Below are positions 1 through 9,260 of a stretch of 64,000 bases of DNA, in pieces. The DNA lies in contig QBMK01000001.1 in NCBI GenBank assembly GCA_003249035.1, positions 230,745 to 294,744 on the forward strand. The letters are read 5' to 3'. Every line of letters begins with the position of its first letter. Within the stretch, counting starts at the first letter, position 1. The position numbers were made by a program, and so were the translations under genes. The stretch comes from Pseudanabaena sp. Lineage in GTDB: Bacteria; Cyanobacteriota; Cyanobacteriia; Pseudanabaenales; Pseudanabaenaceae. The notes beneath the pieces are model-generated. The model saw only the letters and a list, made by a program, of their open reading frames with translations. It ran no database searches and had not been told where the DNA came from.

Positions 1-957
1 GTTGTCTTTAGTCATGCTGGCGATCTTCTCTTCTCATTTAGTTATGAAGAACAGAGCGTCAGGGTTTGGGATATTCAGAATGCAAAATGTTTAAAAAATT
101 TCGATCTCGATACATCGGGAGTGATGCAAGTTTCCTTTAGCCCTGACCAGCAAACCCTTGCCTGTGGCAACTATGACCATACGATCAAGATCTTTGACGC
201 TAAAAATGGAACCTGTTCCCAAATCCTCCAAGGACATTCGACTTGGGTGAGATTTGTAATTTTCTCTCCTAATGGCGAGATGTTGATTTCAGGGAGTGGC
301 GATCGCACAATTAAGATATGGCATTTGCAAACGGGAGAATGTTTACATACTTTGTGTGGTCATACGAGTCCGATCCAAGCTCTAGCGATTCATGCCAATG
401 GTGAAATCCTTGCTAGTGGCAGTTGGGACGGCACGATTAAAGTTTGGGATCTGCGATCGCCTGAATGTCTAATGACTTTTGCGGGACATAGCGATCGCAT
501 TGAAAGTTTAGCTTTTAGTCAAGAGGGAATGTTAATTAGTGGCAGTGTGGATCGCACCATCAAGTTCTGGAATCTAGCAACAGGAATTTGTACGAGAACT
601 CTGCAATGTCAATTTCCCCTCTGGACGATTGCTTTAAGTTCAACTTCTCCAATCCTCGCATTTTGTGGATATGCTTCAGGGATAAATCTTTGGTGTTTGC
701 TGACTCATCAATATTTAAACGATTTGGAAGGGAATTTTGGCATTGGCTATATGGGTGATGTGATTTTTAGTACTGACGGACAGATTTTAGCCAGTGGTGG
801 CGAAGATGGTACTAATCGGCTTTGGGATATGCAAACTGGCAAGAGTTTAAAATTGCTGAAAATCCCTAAGCCCTATGAGGAGATGAATATTAACGGAATA
901 AAGGGATTGACTAATGCTCAAAAGTCTACACTCAGGGCATTAGGCGCCATTTTTTGA
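1..957 (+). CDS. WD40 repeat protein, 5' end outside window
   Basis: The reading frame is open from base 1, so the ATG/GTG at 121 in the ORF track is internal and the true start lies upstream. The translation is a series of beta-propeller blades of about 42 residues, each ending in a WD-type motif ('VRVWDIQN', 'IKIWHLQTG', 'IKVWDLRS', 'IKFWNLATG', 'NRLWDMQTG') preceded by 'LASGSWDGT'-like turns. Such propellers are protein-interaction platforms. In cyanobacteria they are often the C-terminal part of large NB-ARC/STAND or kinase proteins, but the N-terminal domain is not visible here. The last blade is followed by a short non-repetitive tail. Family call is firm; the specific role is unknown. 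Confidence 0.9.
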   Translation, partial: VVFSHAGDLLFSFSYEEQSVRVWDIQNAKCLKNFDLDTSGVMQVSFSPDQQTLACGNYDHTIKIFDAKNGTCSQILQGHSTWVRFVIFSPNGEMLISGSGDRTIKIWHLQTGECLHTLCGHTSPIQALAIHANGEILASGSWDGTIKVWDLRSPECLMTFAGHSDRIESLAFSQEGMLISGSVDRTIKFWNLATGICTRTLQCQFPLWTIALSSTSPILAFCGYASGINLWCLLTHQYLNDLEGNFGIGYMGDVIFSTDGQILASGGEDGTNRLWDMQTGKSLKLLKIPKPYEEMNINGIKGLTNAQKSTLRALGAIF

Positions 958-992
958 ATAGTTTCACTATCTCTATAGCAACGTAAGAGATA

Positions 993-1070
993 GCTAGGAC
1001 AAATCAAAACCCAAAAGATGAGTGGCGGCGAGAAGCGCCGCCACTCATCTTTTGGGTTTTATGTCCTAAG
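993..1070. repeat. Family A palindromic repeat / hairpin
   Basis: A perfect 25-bp stem (1006-1030 with 1036-1060) and a 5-nt loop lies just after the WD40 gene. The outer arm is AAAACCCAAA/TTTGGGTTTT and the inner arm is copy-specific. It is flanked by 'aggaca' on the left and 'tgtcct' on the right, extending the symmetry. It could terminate transcription in both directions. The same left flank ('tagctaggacaaatc') recurs at 28213-28227, so the repeat unit is larger than the stem. Confidence 0.85.
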
Positions 1071-1115
1071 AAAAAATTACATTGATATATTTGATCGTTC
1101 TATCGTTGGGTGCTT

Positions 1116-1168
1116 GAAGACGAGAAGCAGGTGTTCTGGCAAAGCTAGAACATCTACTTCTCGTCTTC
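1116..1168. repeat. Long hairpin with three G-T wobble positions
   Basis: A 25-bp stem (1116-1140 with 1144-1168) encloses an AAA loop. The three positions that are not Watson-Crick are all G-T, which would pair as G-U in RNA transcribed from the plus strand. It lies 3' of both the WD40 gene and the convergent DUF928 gene, so it may be a terminator. Arm sequence differs from the neighbouring Family A copy. Confidence 0.7.
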
Positions 1169-1223
1169 TACGTCTTGCTTCGCGTCGTAAATTACAGCTA
1201 TCGAACATACTTCTTTTTAATCG

Positions 1224-2036
1224 TTAATAGCCATATTTCTGGGGCTGATTAGGCTCAGAATTGGTCATATTTGCCACTGCACTCTTCAAAAACGGATATG
1301 GAATAACCCGATCTAGCTGAGATGACTTCAGCAAAGCATTCCATTCGCTGACAACCTCAGTTTTTTTAGAAGCACCTTGCTGTGCCTCAGCCAAAGTTTG
1401 CACAGTTTCAAACCAGAAACCATCTTGGGCAAACAAGGCTGCGCGCTCTATAGGCATCGAGGCTCGTTTAAGTTGTTCGACTAACTTTTGATTGGGCAAT
1501 ACTCGCCTTATAGAGCCACTGACTTGTCCAGCATCAATTAAACCACCAACCGAAAATTCCCATAAGTAGTTCTTATTAGGTTTTAAGCTTGGTGCATCAT
1601 CAGGCATCTTAAAAGTAAGAATACCTGCTTTGTTTCTGATATTAAAGGACGTACGATAAACTCTTTTCCCCTTCTTTAGAGTGCTATCAGATTCATAAAG
1701 ATAAAAATATCCTCGACCTTCCGTTTCAGGAATTAGGAAATAAAACGTTGGACGTTCTGACATTGTCTGAGGGACTGGAGCAGTATCTGCTGCCAAATCT
1801 GGCACTAAAGCAATAAAACATGCTGATTCAGAACAACCAGTGCTGCGAAGAATGCCTGGAGTTGAAACTACTGGAGTACCAAGATTTTTAGGGGGCACAT
1901 ATCGCACCTTACGAGACTGAGCTTGAGCTGAAGGTGTAAATAAAGCAAAGGGCAGAGCAATTACAGTATGTACAGCTAAGCAAGAACAAGCCGATGCAAT
2001 TAAAATCTTTTTTAGCGAAAATTTGGGTAAAAACAT
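1224..2036 (-). CDS. DUF928 family exported protein
   Basis: 270 residues with an N-terminal signal peptide (basic start, hydrophobic stretch, cleavage near 'SAQA'). The mature part resembles the cyanobacterial DUF928 family: a beta-rich segment with 'FYFLIPETEGRGYFYLYE' and 'LKPNKNYLWEF', then a helical C-terminal part with 'LAEAQQ'. DUF928 proteins have no established biochemical role but are recurrently found beside CHAT/TPR and CHASE2 genes; here it sits 180 bp downstream of a CHAT-TPR gene on the same strand. Likely periplasmic, acting with that neighbour (inference from context). Family assignment is from recognised motifs, without a search. Confidence 0.8.
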   Translation of the reverse strand: MFLPKFSLKKILIASACSCLAVHTVIALPFALFTPSAQAQSRKVRYVPPKNLGTPVVSTPGILRSTGCSESACFIALVPDLAADTAPVPQTMSERPTFYFLIPETEGRGYFYLYESDSTLKKGKRVYRTSFNIRNKAGILTFKMPDDAPSLKPNKNYLWEFSVGGLIDAGQVSGSIRRVLPNQKLVEQLKRASMPIERAALFAQDGFWFETVQTLAEAQQGASKKTEVVSEWNALLKSSQLDRVIPYPFLKSAVANMTNSEPNQPQKYGY

Positions 2037-2216
2037 GATGCGATCGCCTCTAGAAAAGTGATCTTGATGAGTATAGTATGCAGTCTAGGTCACAGCTTAA
2101 TAATACCCACGAGATATTTAGATACTAATAAAGAATGCATCTCTTGCCAAAAAGTTGCTATGGACATTTGACTTAAACACGATCTAATTAGCGATCGCAA
2201 GCAGTAATTAGCATTT

Positions 2217-5200
2217 CTACAAACCATTACTGATCAGGATAAAGGCTGACCAATAAAATGGATGGGAGAAGTCCTTGGAACGAATTGTCGCGATTTGCGC
2301 TTGTTTTAAAGACCCAGCCTTAGATCGATCGCCTAACTTGACATCATTATAAAATGCTTGCATTAATGCTTGCGTCCCTTCATCGCTGACTTTCCAAAGC
2401 GATGCGATCGATGCCTTTGCACCAGCTCTTTGCACCTGATAACCAAAGCCCAAGATCTCGATGCCATTGCCTAATTTCCCAACCCCAGTTTGGCAAGCAC
2501 TGAGGACGATCAAATCGACATTAGACATCGGAAGATCCTTCATTTCGCTAAGCAAAACCTTATCACCATTGCCAAAAATCAGGAATGAGTTTTCAGGCTT
2601 GCCAGAGTTAAACTCGGCATGGGTTGCCAAATGGACAATGTTTTTATTTTGCATTTGGGTTTCAGTCGCTTTTCGACTGAAATCATTCGCCACTAGTTTT
2701 GTTGTATTAGGCAAAGCTTCAGAAATAGATTGAACTTCGGTCACTGTGGCTGGAAGCCCGACTTGTCCAAACTTGGTGGTATTTTGAGCACCGCCAAAGG
2801 CTCCAGCAAAGATGCGAAGTGGCTTTGGCGGCTTTAGGGTAAAGTCACTAAGACTATAGGCAATCAAATTATTAACGCTATATTTCTCGATAAGCCATTG
2901 TTTGCCATCGTAAAGAGCAGAAATTGGCACATAGCGAAGTAGTCCATCAGGCGCATAGAGAATGGTGTTTGTATTTGCTAGATCGGCTTCGATGGGTTTG
3001 ATTAGGATATTGTAGAGCTTAGTTGCGGGCTCGAGCACATCCAAAGAATCGCTATCACGCAGCCCTACCTTAAAATCTACAACTAGTTGCGTGATGTCTG
3101 TCTCTTTAAGCGACACTGAGCGGTGAATTGGCGGTTTATTCGGAATGAATAGAATAAGTTCTAAGCGATCGCCTAAAATCAGAGGGTAGAGTAGCACATG
3201 ACCCTGAGGCAGTTTTTGTAAGTATTCGGGAACTCGATTGAGTTCTTTTTCGGGGATTTGACTTAACTGCTGAGCGATTTTTTGATTGCCATCAATCAAG
3301 GTTTGTAAGGATGTTGATGACTGAGTAGAAATCGTTTTAGCTTGCAAACTCTCTTCAGGGAAAATATAAATACCTTGAGAGGTACGTTCATTCCCTTTGA
3401 CATTTTGTAAATAGTCTTGCAATTCTTGAACCTTGAGCAAATCGAGAACTTGTAGCGCCTCCATTACTCTGCCTTTTTGTAATAGTAAATCCGCTAAAGT
3501 ACGATAGTTAGCAGCAACTGTTTGCTGATAAGACTTCTGTTGCTCGATCGCTAGTACCCGCAGTTCTTTGCGAATTGATTCTGTCAAATTTACAGACTGT
3601 TTGTAAAAGGCGATCGCTAGTTCAGGGTATTGCCGCCTGATCAACAAGCCCAAATTGCCGACTAATTGGCTCTCTCGGTTGCGATCGCCAACTTCACGAG
3701 CATAGGGAATTGAGGCTTGAAAAGCCTGAAAAGCCTTGTCATTTCGATCTGACAATGAATAAGCTAAGCCAAGACTATAAAGAGCAGAACCAATGCCAGC
3801 CCGATCGCCAATGGCGCGATATATATCCAGTGCTTGTTGGTATGAGGCGATCGCTTGAGATGGTTGATTGAGCTGCGAATATATAGAGCCTAACTGTGAA
3901 AGCATTGAGGCTTCATAAGCGCGGTTGCCTGACTGCTTAAAAAACTCTAATAAACTCAATACTGACTTTAATTGAGCTTGGGGGTCTTTTGAAGATGGAT
4001 TGGCATTAAAAAGCGCAATTAAGTATTGCTCCATTTTTTGGATTTGGGGAGAGCTTGTTAATGATTTGGGTAATTTCTTTAATAGCTCTAATACCTTCTC
4101 TGGTTGTCCCAATTGCAAATATACTGTTCCAGTAAACATTAAAGCCACTCCTTCTCCACTGACATCACCTAGCGATTGATAGATTGCTCTTGCTTCTTGC
4201 AGGGTATTAAGAGCTTTAGGATATTGACTGAGTGAAGTGTAGAGACTACCTTGACCAACGAGAATACTGGCGAGAGTATTGAGATCGCTAGGTTTAGCAT
4301 TAGCAGTGCTCGTCAGAGTTTGATAAATATCCTTTGCCTTTTCGTAGACTACTAAAGCTTCGCGAGTCTGTCCTTGCGCAAGGCGGACTTCAGCAATATT
4401 TTTTAAGTTGCGTCCTTCCCCAGGGCGATCACCTATCTCTTGGTATATTTTTGCAGCTTGGAGATAGAACTCAATTGCCTTAGGGAATTCGGTAAGATTC
4501 CGATAGGATTCGGCAACAGCATTTAGCTGCTCAGCTTCGCGAGGGCGATCGCCTGACTTGCGAACCAATTCTAAAGCTTTGAGATTTAACTGCAAGACCT
4601 TGGTATATTGCAACGATAGGGTTAAAATATTTGCTTCCAGATTCAACGCACTTGCCTCTCCCAAAAGATTGCCAAGCTGCTGATATGCGATCGCACTTTG
4701 CCGAGTCAGCGCCAAAGATTTATCCTTTTGACCGAGTAACCCATAGGCTGAAGCCAAATAGAAGAGGTTTTGAGCTTCTGCGGCACGATTTCCCGCAGCA
4801 CGGCTAAGCACTAGCGCAGGTTCAAAATACTTTAGCGATTTTGGGAAATCAAATTTCTTAAAGAAAATAACCCCGATCGTGGCAAGGGTTTTGCCCTCCC
4901 GATAGCGATCGCCTACTTCTTTGCGAATCGCTAATGACTTCTCCAACAATGGCAGAGCATTAGCATATTCTTCCAGTCCAATATAAGCTTTACCCAATTG
5001 ATAGCGAGTTTCACCTTCAGCTTTCAGATATAGCATTCTATCAGCAGGCGTTGACCTTATCTGTTGTGATTGTTGAATCTCAAGTGCTTTCTGCAAATTT
5101 TCGAGAGCTTGGGTTTCTTGTCTTAATCCAATCAGAGCCGAACCCATCCCTGTTAAGGCGATTGACTCACCAAGGCGATCGCCTTGGCTGCGATAATTCT

Positions 5201-5504
5201 TTAAAGCCTGTTGGTAATACTTTAAGGATTCTTGAAAATTACCCAAATCAAAAAATCTTTCAGCCTTTTGCAAAAGCAAATCTGAAGATGTAGAAGTTGT
5301 TTCAGAAGATATATTTATAGGTCGCTCAATAGATTCAATAGCTATTTTGCCAGTGGTGATATCTTTTAAAGCATAGGAAAAGGAAAGCTGAATACTAACT
5401 TCTGATAAAGCAAGTATCACCACTAAAACATTAGAGAGAGATAGAAGATCGCCGACAATTCTTTTTTGCATAGATTTTTCATGTAATGGAAATTCCTGCT
5501 TCAC
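2217..5504 (-). CDS. TPR-CHAT protein (caspase-like protease domain)
   Basis: 1095 residues. A hydrophobic segment near residues 20-45 looks like a signal peptide or membrane anchor; Met12 is an alternative start. Residues about 70-650 are many tetratricopeptide repeats of the 'YQQALKIYREIGDRAGEG' type. The C-terminal third is a CHAT domain (caspase HetF associated with TPRs), with the catalytic pair expected at His962 in 'HLATHAEF' and Cys1004 in 'LSACQTGVG'. Both residues are present, so peptidase activity is plausible. The TPR array should bind a partner or substrate. DUF928 lies downstream on the same strand and may be co-transcribed. An export signal on a CHAT protein implies action in the periplasm or at the cell surface. 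Substrate unknown. Confidence 0.93.
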   Translation of the reverse strand: MKQEFPLHEKSMQKRIVGDLLSLSNVLVVILALSEVSIQLSFSYALKDITTGKIAIESIERPINISSETTSTSSDLLLQKAERFFDLGNFQESLKYYQQALKNYRSQGDRLGESIALTGMGSALIGLRQETQALENLQKALEIQQSQQIRSTPADRMLYLKAEGETRYQLGKAYIGLEEYANALPLLEKSLAIRKEVGDRYREGKTLATIGVIFFKKFDFPKSLKYFEPALVLSRAAGNRAAEAQNLFYLASAYGLLGQKDKSLALTRQSAIAYQQLGNLLGEASALNLEANILTLSLQYTKVLQLNLKALELVRKSGDRPREAEQLNAVAESYRNLTEFPKAIEFYLQAAKIYQEIGDRPGEGRNLKNIAEVRLAQGQTREALVVYEKAKDIYQTLTSTANAKPSDLNTLASILVGQGSLYTSLSQYPKALNTLQEARAIYQSLGDVSGEGVALMFTGTVYLQLGQPEKVLELLKKLPKSLTSSPQIQKMEQYLIALFNANPSSKDPQAQLKSVLSLLEFFKQSGNRAYEASMLSQLGSIYSQLNQPSQAIASYQQALDIYRAIGDRAGIGSALYSLGLAYSLSDRNDKAFQAFQASIPYAREVGDRNRESQLVGNLGLLIRRQYPELAIAFYKQSVNLTESIRKELRVLAIEQQKSYQQTVAANYRTLADLLLQKGRVMEALQVLDLLKVQELQDYLQNVKGNERTSQGIYIFPEESLQAKTISTQSSTSLQTLIDGNQKIAQQLSQIPEKELNRVPEYLQKLPQGHVLLYPLILGDRLELILFIPNKPPIHRSVSLKETDITQLVVDFKVGLRDSDSLDVLEPATKLYNILIKPIEADLANTNTILYAPDGLLRYVPISALYDGKQWLIEKYSVNNLIAYSLSDFTLKPPKPLRIFAGAFGGAQNTTKFGQVGLPATVTEVQSISEALPNTTKLVANDFSRKATETQMQNKNIVHLATHAEFNSGKPENSFLIFGNGDKVLLSEMKDLPMSNVDLIVLSACQTGVGKLGNGIEILGFGYQVQRAGAKASIASLWKVSDEGTQALMQAFYNDVKLGDRSKAGSLKQAQIATIRSKDFSHPFYWSAFILISNGL

Positions 5505-5512
5505 AAGTCCTC

Positions 5513-5625
5513 TAAAGAACCTATTTAAGAATTTCTTTAGATATTTCCAAAGCCTAATCAGGAAGTGGATTTGATAGGACTTCTTAGAGTATTTAACGAC
5601 AGAAAGTAATTCTTAAATGGTTTCT
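5513..5625. repeat. Inverted repeat with TTTAAGAATT ends
   Basis: The left end 'acctatttaagaatt' and the right end 'aattcttaaatggttt' form inverted termini about 110 bp apart upstream of the CHAT gene. The same termini, better conserved, bound the element at 33418-33554. The interior differs between the two sites. The rest of the 5505-5755 intergenic region shows nothing else recognisable. Confidence 0.6.
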
Positions 5626-5755
5626 AAAACTAGATCGCTCATCACGTTGTCATATAATTTAACAGCTGAATGAGATATTACGATGCAATTCTCAGCGTAT
5701 CTTGTAGCTTTCATAATTTAGCAAATATTTTTACAGAAAGACACAGCCAAAAGTT

Positions 5756-6496
5756 ATGGAAATATCTGACATGTCTGAAATTATTGAGGAAAACAATGAA
5801 GATGAACAGAAAGAATTAGAAGATCAAGACAGCTCTCAAAAGCCGAATGATTCCAAAAAAGGACAAAAAACAAAAAATAAAAATCAGCTCAATAATTACG
5901 TGGCGATCACAGTAGTTTTATTTGTCACCTTCATGGGAGTATGCAAAATTAAAAGTGACAACGTAGTGCAAGCCATGCAAAAAGCTCAAGCCGATCGCAT
6001 TGATACATGGTCGTTTTATCAAGCTCGAAACCTGCGCTCCGAGATCGCCAAATCGACCGTTGCTCAATTAAAGTTACAATCTCTGGCGGCACAGCAGCCC
6101 AAAGTTCGTGCTGAGTATGGTAGGGAAATTGCTAAGTACGAAGCGATCGCCACTAAACAAGACCAAGAAAAAAATAAACTGCAGCAGCAAGCCTTAGATG
6201 CTGAAAAACTATACGAGCAATTGAATGTTCATGATGACCAGTTTGACTTATCAGAAGCGGCTTTTGCTCTTGCGATCGCCTTGTTAGCAATGACATCCCT
6301 CACCCAAAAAGGCTGGCTTTATGGCGCAGCTATGGTTCCTGCTGCCTTCGGTTTGTTTATGGGACTTGCCGGTCTATTAAACTGGGATTATCATCCCGAT
6401 GTTTTGACAAAATATTTGTCAGATAATATTACTCACAAGACCCAACACCAGATAACAACCTTGCCTTATCCACAGGTAAAAAGCACAAATCTATAG
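5756..6496 (+). CDS. DUF4337 family membrane protein
   Basis: 246 residues. The N-terminal 45 residues are acidic/lysine-rich and probably disordered. A first membrane helix is near 48-63 ('YVAITVVLFVTFMGVCKI'), followed by the family signature 'DNVVQAMQKAQADRIDTWSFYQARN' region, a charged coiled-coil stretch (about 95-155), and two more membrane helices near 170-210. This arrangement matches DUF4337, found in many cyanobacteria and proteobacteria without known function. Met5 is an alternative start. It leads a plus-strand run ending with rbfA and an ExbB-like gene. Confidence 0.8.
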   Translation: MEISDMSEIIEENNEDEQKELEDQDSSQKPNDSKKGQKTKNKNQLNNYVAITVVLFVTFMGVCKIKSDNVVQAMQKAQADRIDTWSFYQARNLRSEIAKSTVAQLKLQSLAAQQPKVRAEYGREIAKYEAIATKQDQEKNKLQQQALDAEKLYEQLNVHDDQFDLSEAAFALAIALLAMTSLTQKGWLYGAAMVPAAFGLFMGLAGLLNWDYHPDVLTKYLSDNITHKTQHQITTLPYPQVKSTNL

Positions 6497-6548
6497 CCAG
6501 AAAAAGCACTCAGTGCCTTTTATCCTAATGTATTAAAATAACTAAACA

Positions 6549-6752
6549 ATGAAAAACTTTATCCAAAATCTGCTTCGCTATCCCAAGTTCTTAGCCCTAA
6601 TCACTGGCGGTGTTCTGTCTGTTGTGATTGCGCCGATTATTCCCTTACTCAATAAGCCTGTGACTGCGATCGCCATGATCTCAGCGATAATTAGTGGATT
6701 TATTGGTGTATCGCTAGTATTAAGAGCTATGCTAGGTCTAGATATTGCTTAG
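6549..6752 (+). CDS. Ycf33/DUF751 family small membrane protein
   Basis: 67 residues with the layout of Ycf33 (DUF751), a small protein of cyanobacteria and red-lineage plastids: an amphipathic N-terminus ('NFIQNLLRYPKF') and two hydrophobic helices (about 14-30 and 40-60) ending 'LRAMLGL'. Length agrees with the family. Function is not established; plastid retention suggests a thylakoid or envelope role. The downstream gene order leading to rbfA is one I recognise from other cyanobacteria, which supports the call. Confidence 0.75.
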   Translation: MKNFIQNLLRYPKFLALITGGVLSVVIAPIIPLLNKPVTAIAMISAIISGFIGVSLVLRAMLGLDIA

Positions 6753-6808
6753 AAAGCATCCTCAGATTCGATTTGATCCGCAACTTCGCCGCATGTTGAA
6801 GCATCACC

Positions 6809-7123
6809 ATGTTAAGCAATATGTTAGACATCATCATTATCTTATTGGTGGGAGTAGCACCACCACTTATATCTCTATGGGTACTTCACCGTACCCAAGC
6901 CCACTATCGGCAAATAATGCAGATAAATTTGGATGCAAACGTTAATCCCAGACCACTAAAGCTGAAAGCATTACCCCCAGCCGATTTGACCTGCATTGAT
7001 GGTTATGGTTATGTGATTGGCAGTGTGAGTTGCAAATATAATGCGCGATCGCCTTACATACGTTGTACGGTTAATCCTAGTGGGCCCTGTCAAGATTGTC
7101 GGCATTACGACAGTCTGTCATAA
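6809..7123 (+). CDS. DUF6464 family protein
   Basis: 104 residues: one N-terminal membrane helix (about 8-25), then a short soluble domain with the conserved motifs 'GYVIGSVSCKYNARSPYIRC' and 'NPSGPCQDCRHYD'. Four cysteines in this small domain suggest metal binding or disulfides. The motif pair is characteristic of the cyanobacterial DUF6464 family, whose function is unknown. The ATG at 6809 is chosen; a second in-frame Met at residue 5 is possible. Confidence 0.75.
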   Translation: MLSNMLDIIIILLVGVAPPLISLWVLHRTQAHYRQIMQINLDANVNPRPLKLKALPPADLTCIDGYGYVIGSVSCKYNARSPYIRCTVNPSGPCQDCRHYDSLS

Positions 7124-7192
7124 CAGTTCGCCTAAGACGGACTATTATCAACAAATTTCAAAATTAAAAGTTTACTGTGTAATTACAAATAT

Positions 7193-7597
7193 ATGGCTAC
7201 TACAAGACGAGTTGCTCGTGTCGCCGAATTAATTAAGCGAGAAGTCAGCAATATGTTGCTGAAGGATATTAAAGATGATCGCGTGGGTATGGGCATGGTC
7301 AGCGTCACCGATGCCGAATTATCAGGCGATCTCCAGCATGTGAAAATTTTTGTCAGTATCTATGGTACTGAAGAAGCAAGACAACAAACGATGGAGGCTT
7401 TAGCCTCAGCTACGGGTTTTATCAAACGTGAAGTTGGGCAGAGATTATCATTGCGTCGCGTTCCTGAAGTTGTGTTTCATGAAGATCGATCCTTCGAGCG
7501 CGGTGTTAAAGTGCTCTCACTAATTAATCAACTTAGCCGAGAACGTGAAGAAAGGGAGTCCAGCCTCGAAGAAAAGGAGTCAAATCTAAGTGATTGA
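7193..7597 (+). CDS. rbfA: Ribosome-binding factor A
   Basis: 134 residues matching RbfA, the KH-fold factor that binds the 30S subunit during late 16S rRNA maturation and cold adaptation. Diagnostic segments are '[20 protein letters not shown]', '[20 protein letters not shown]' and '[15 protein letters not shown]'. The C-terminal 20 residues are Glu/Ser-rich and probably flexible. The end overlaps the next gene by 8 nt, suggesting translational coupling. Start ATG at 7193 fits the usual '[10 protein letters not shown]' N-terminus of cyanobacterial RbfA. Confidence 0.97.
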   Translation: MATTRRVARVAELIKREVSNMLLKDIKDDRVGMGMVSVTDAELSGDLQHVKIFVSIYGTEEARQQTMEALASATGFIKREVGQRLSLRRVPEVVFHEDRSFERGVKVLSLINQLSREREERESSLEEKESNLSD

Positions 7598-8225
7598 GTT
7601 GATCAAAGCAGGTGGGCCAGTCATGTACCCACTCATGCTCCTATCGGTATTTGCCTTAGCTGGGATCATGGAGCGTCTCATCTTTTGGTTCGGCATCATT
7701 AAGCAAGAACAAAAAACTGCCGAGAATATTTTGGCGATCGCTCGTCACGACTTGAAACTTGCATCGCTGACTGCTGAGCAATCCTTAAAGGTTCCTGTAG
7801 CAAGGTTTCTATATGCTCCTCTAGCCTTAGAAGATCCTGAACCTGAGCTTTTTCGCCTCGCCCTTGAAAGCACTGCTGATGAGGAACTAGCTGGAATGCT
7901 CAAAGGTGAAAAATTGCTCGAAGCCGCGATTACACTTGCCCCTTTACTGGGACTATTAGGAACGATCACTGGATTGATTTCTTCCTTTGGTTCCCTCAAA
8001 ATTGGGGATGTAGCTGCTAACACTAAATCGGGCTCGCTAACCCAAGGTATTGCAGAAGCATTAATCACGACTGCCACGGGTATAATTATTGCAATTTTTG
8101 CTTCAGTATTTCATCGTCTATTCTTAGCGCTTCAAGATCAGCAAGTGAGGCTATTTATGAAGTTTGGCAATCAGTTGGAGCTAATCTACCGCAAACAATG
8201 GCAACACAATCAATCTAATTCATAA
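7590..8225 (+). CDS. MotA/TolQ/ExbB proton-channel family protein
   Basis: 211 residues, GTG start overlapping rbfA by 8 nt. Three membrane segments (about 12-33, 110-132 and 153-175) and the family signature '[25 protein letters not shown]' and '[16 protein letters not shown]' mark it as an ExbB/TolQ-type stator subunit that couples proton flow to energy transfer to the outer membrane. An ExbD/TolR partner would be expected, but the next gene is an opposing carbonic anhydrase, so any partner is elsewhere. Confidence 0.92.
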   Translation: MIELIKAGGPVMYPLMLLSVFALAGIMERLIFWFGIIKQEQKTAENILAIARHDLKLASLTAEQSLKVPVARFLYAPLALEDPEPELFRLALESTADEELAGMLKGEKLLEAAITLAPLLGLLGTITGLISSFGSLKIGDVAANTKSGSLTQGIAEALITTATGIIIAIFASVFHRLFLALQDQQVRLFMKFGNQLELIYRKQWQHNQSNS

Positions 8226-8309
8226 ACAAAAAGGGTTAATTTCATTAATTCTTTTGCTCCCTCCCTCGACTACGAATTGATTCCAGCCGCTATTTCTCGT
8301 ACCTATTGA

Positions 8310-9086
8310 TTAACGATGTAACTGCACAGTTCTCCCATTAATGGGCTGAAGGGGACGCGCATCAACTTGATAAATTCTGGAAAATGCTTCGATCTGTTCC
8401 TTCGAGACAGTAATTGGTTCCACAAAGATATTCCAACTTACCCCTTCACTACATGGCGGTGTCGTGAGAGAGCCGCTATAGCTAAAGTAAGCCTTGTTTT
8501 TAGGTAAGAGATTAGTTACATTAATCAGGCGATCGCTAACTGTATTTGTCTGTCCAATATCAGGAATCTGTTTCCAAATGTCGGCAATTAGAGGATTTAG
8601 ATTTCCTTCGTTGAGCATAACTCCTATCACGGCAAGTTGTCCCGCCTCATTGCGATGCACTAGATGGAGTTCCATTGCCGAGGCTTTGCTGTTAATATTG
8701 TGTTCGCTAGGGGTATGAAAATGGAACTGTAGCAATGAATATTTTTCGTCATTGATCGTAATCGTACTGCCTTGGGAATAATTGACTTGAATGGTATGAC
8801 CGTTATTGACAACTATCAAAGGTGTAGGCTTATAATCAAATTTGATTTTTGCGGGACTGTCTTCTACAGCCTTTTTGATATCGATCGGCGATTGATCCCT
8901 ACCTAATTCACACTGTAAAAAATCATCGCTGAGTTTACCCCATTGAGTAGGATTTTCTGCCCCTCCATAACCCCAATGGGGAGAGGTTGCAGCTAAAACC
9001 GGTGGGGTTATTACAATTAATGTCGCTAAAGCGATCGCTAATAACAGCAGCGCATTCTTGAAATAACTCTTATTAAGTAAGTTCAT
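8310..9086 (-). CDS. ecaA: Alpha-type carbonic anhydrase, exported
   Basis: 258 residues with a signal peptide (hydrophobic about 12-32). It interconverts CO2 and bicarbonate. The three zinc ligands of the alpha family are visible: His122 and His124 in 'QFHFHTPSEH' and His141 in 'ELHLVHR'. His97 in 'NNGHT' matches the proton-shuttle position of animal alpha enzymes, and 'SLTTPPCSEG' carries the threonine gate. Cys59 and Cys212 can form the conserved disulfide, in keeping with export. Cyanobacterial homologues are called EcaA. The stop is 85 bp from the end of the convergent ExbB-like gene. Confidence 0.95.
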   Translation of the reverse strand: MNLLNKSYFKNALLLLAIALATLIVITPPVLAATSPHWGYGGAENPTQWGKLSDDFLQCELGRDQSPIDIKKAVEDSPAKIKFDYKPTPLIVVNNGHTIQVNYSQGSTITINDEKYSLLQFHFHTPSEHNINSKASAMELHLVHRNEAGQLAVIGVMLNEGNLNPLIADIWKQIPDIGQTNTVSDRLINVTNLLPKNKAYFSYSGSLTTPPCSEGVSWNIFVEPITVSKEQIEAFSRIYQVDARPLQPINGRTVQLHR

Positions 9087-9260
9087 TAGATTTTTAGTGC
9101 TTTTGGAAATTCAGCTCAAATATAAAATTTAGAAAGGCTCGCGGATCAAAACTTTCCAAAATCATTTATATTCCTTTAGCTTGCAAAAGACTGTGATTTT
9201 AATTATGAAACTGGTTTTGGTAGATCAATCGTCAACGGGTATAAATCCTCAAAATGGTTT

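Noticed and set aside
1018-1227. 69-residue plus ORF after the WD40 gene
   Set aside because: It is read through two hairpin repeats, has no ribosome-binding site and no protein-like pattern.
6745-7232. ORFs 6745-6945 and 7041-7232
   Set aside because: Shadows of the DUF6464 gene and rbfA leader; His-rich translation is an artefact of reading frame.
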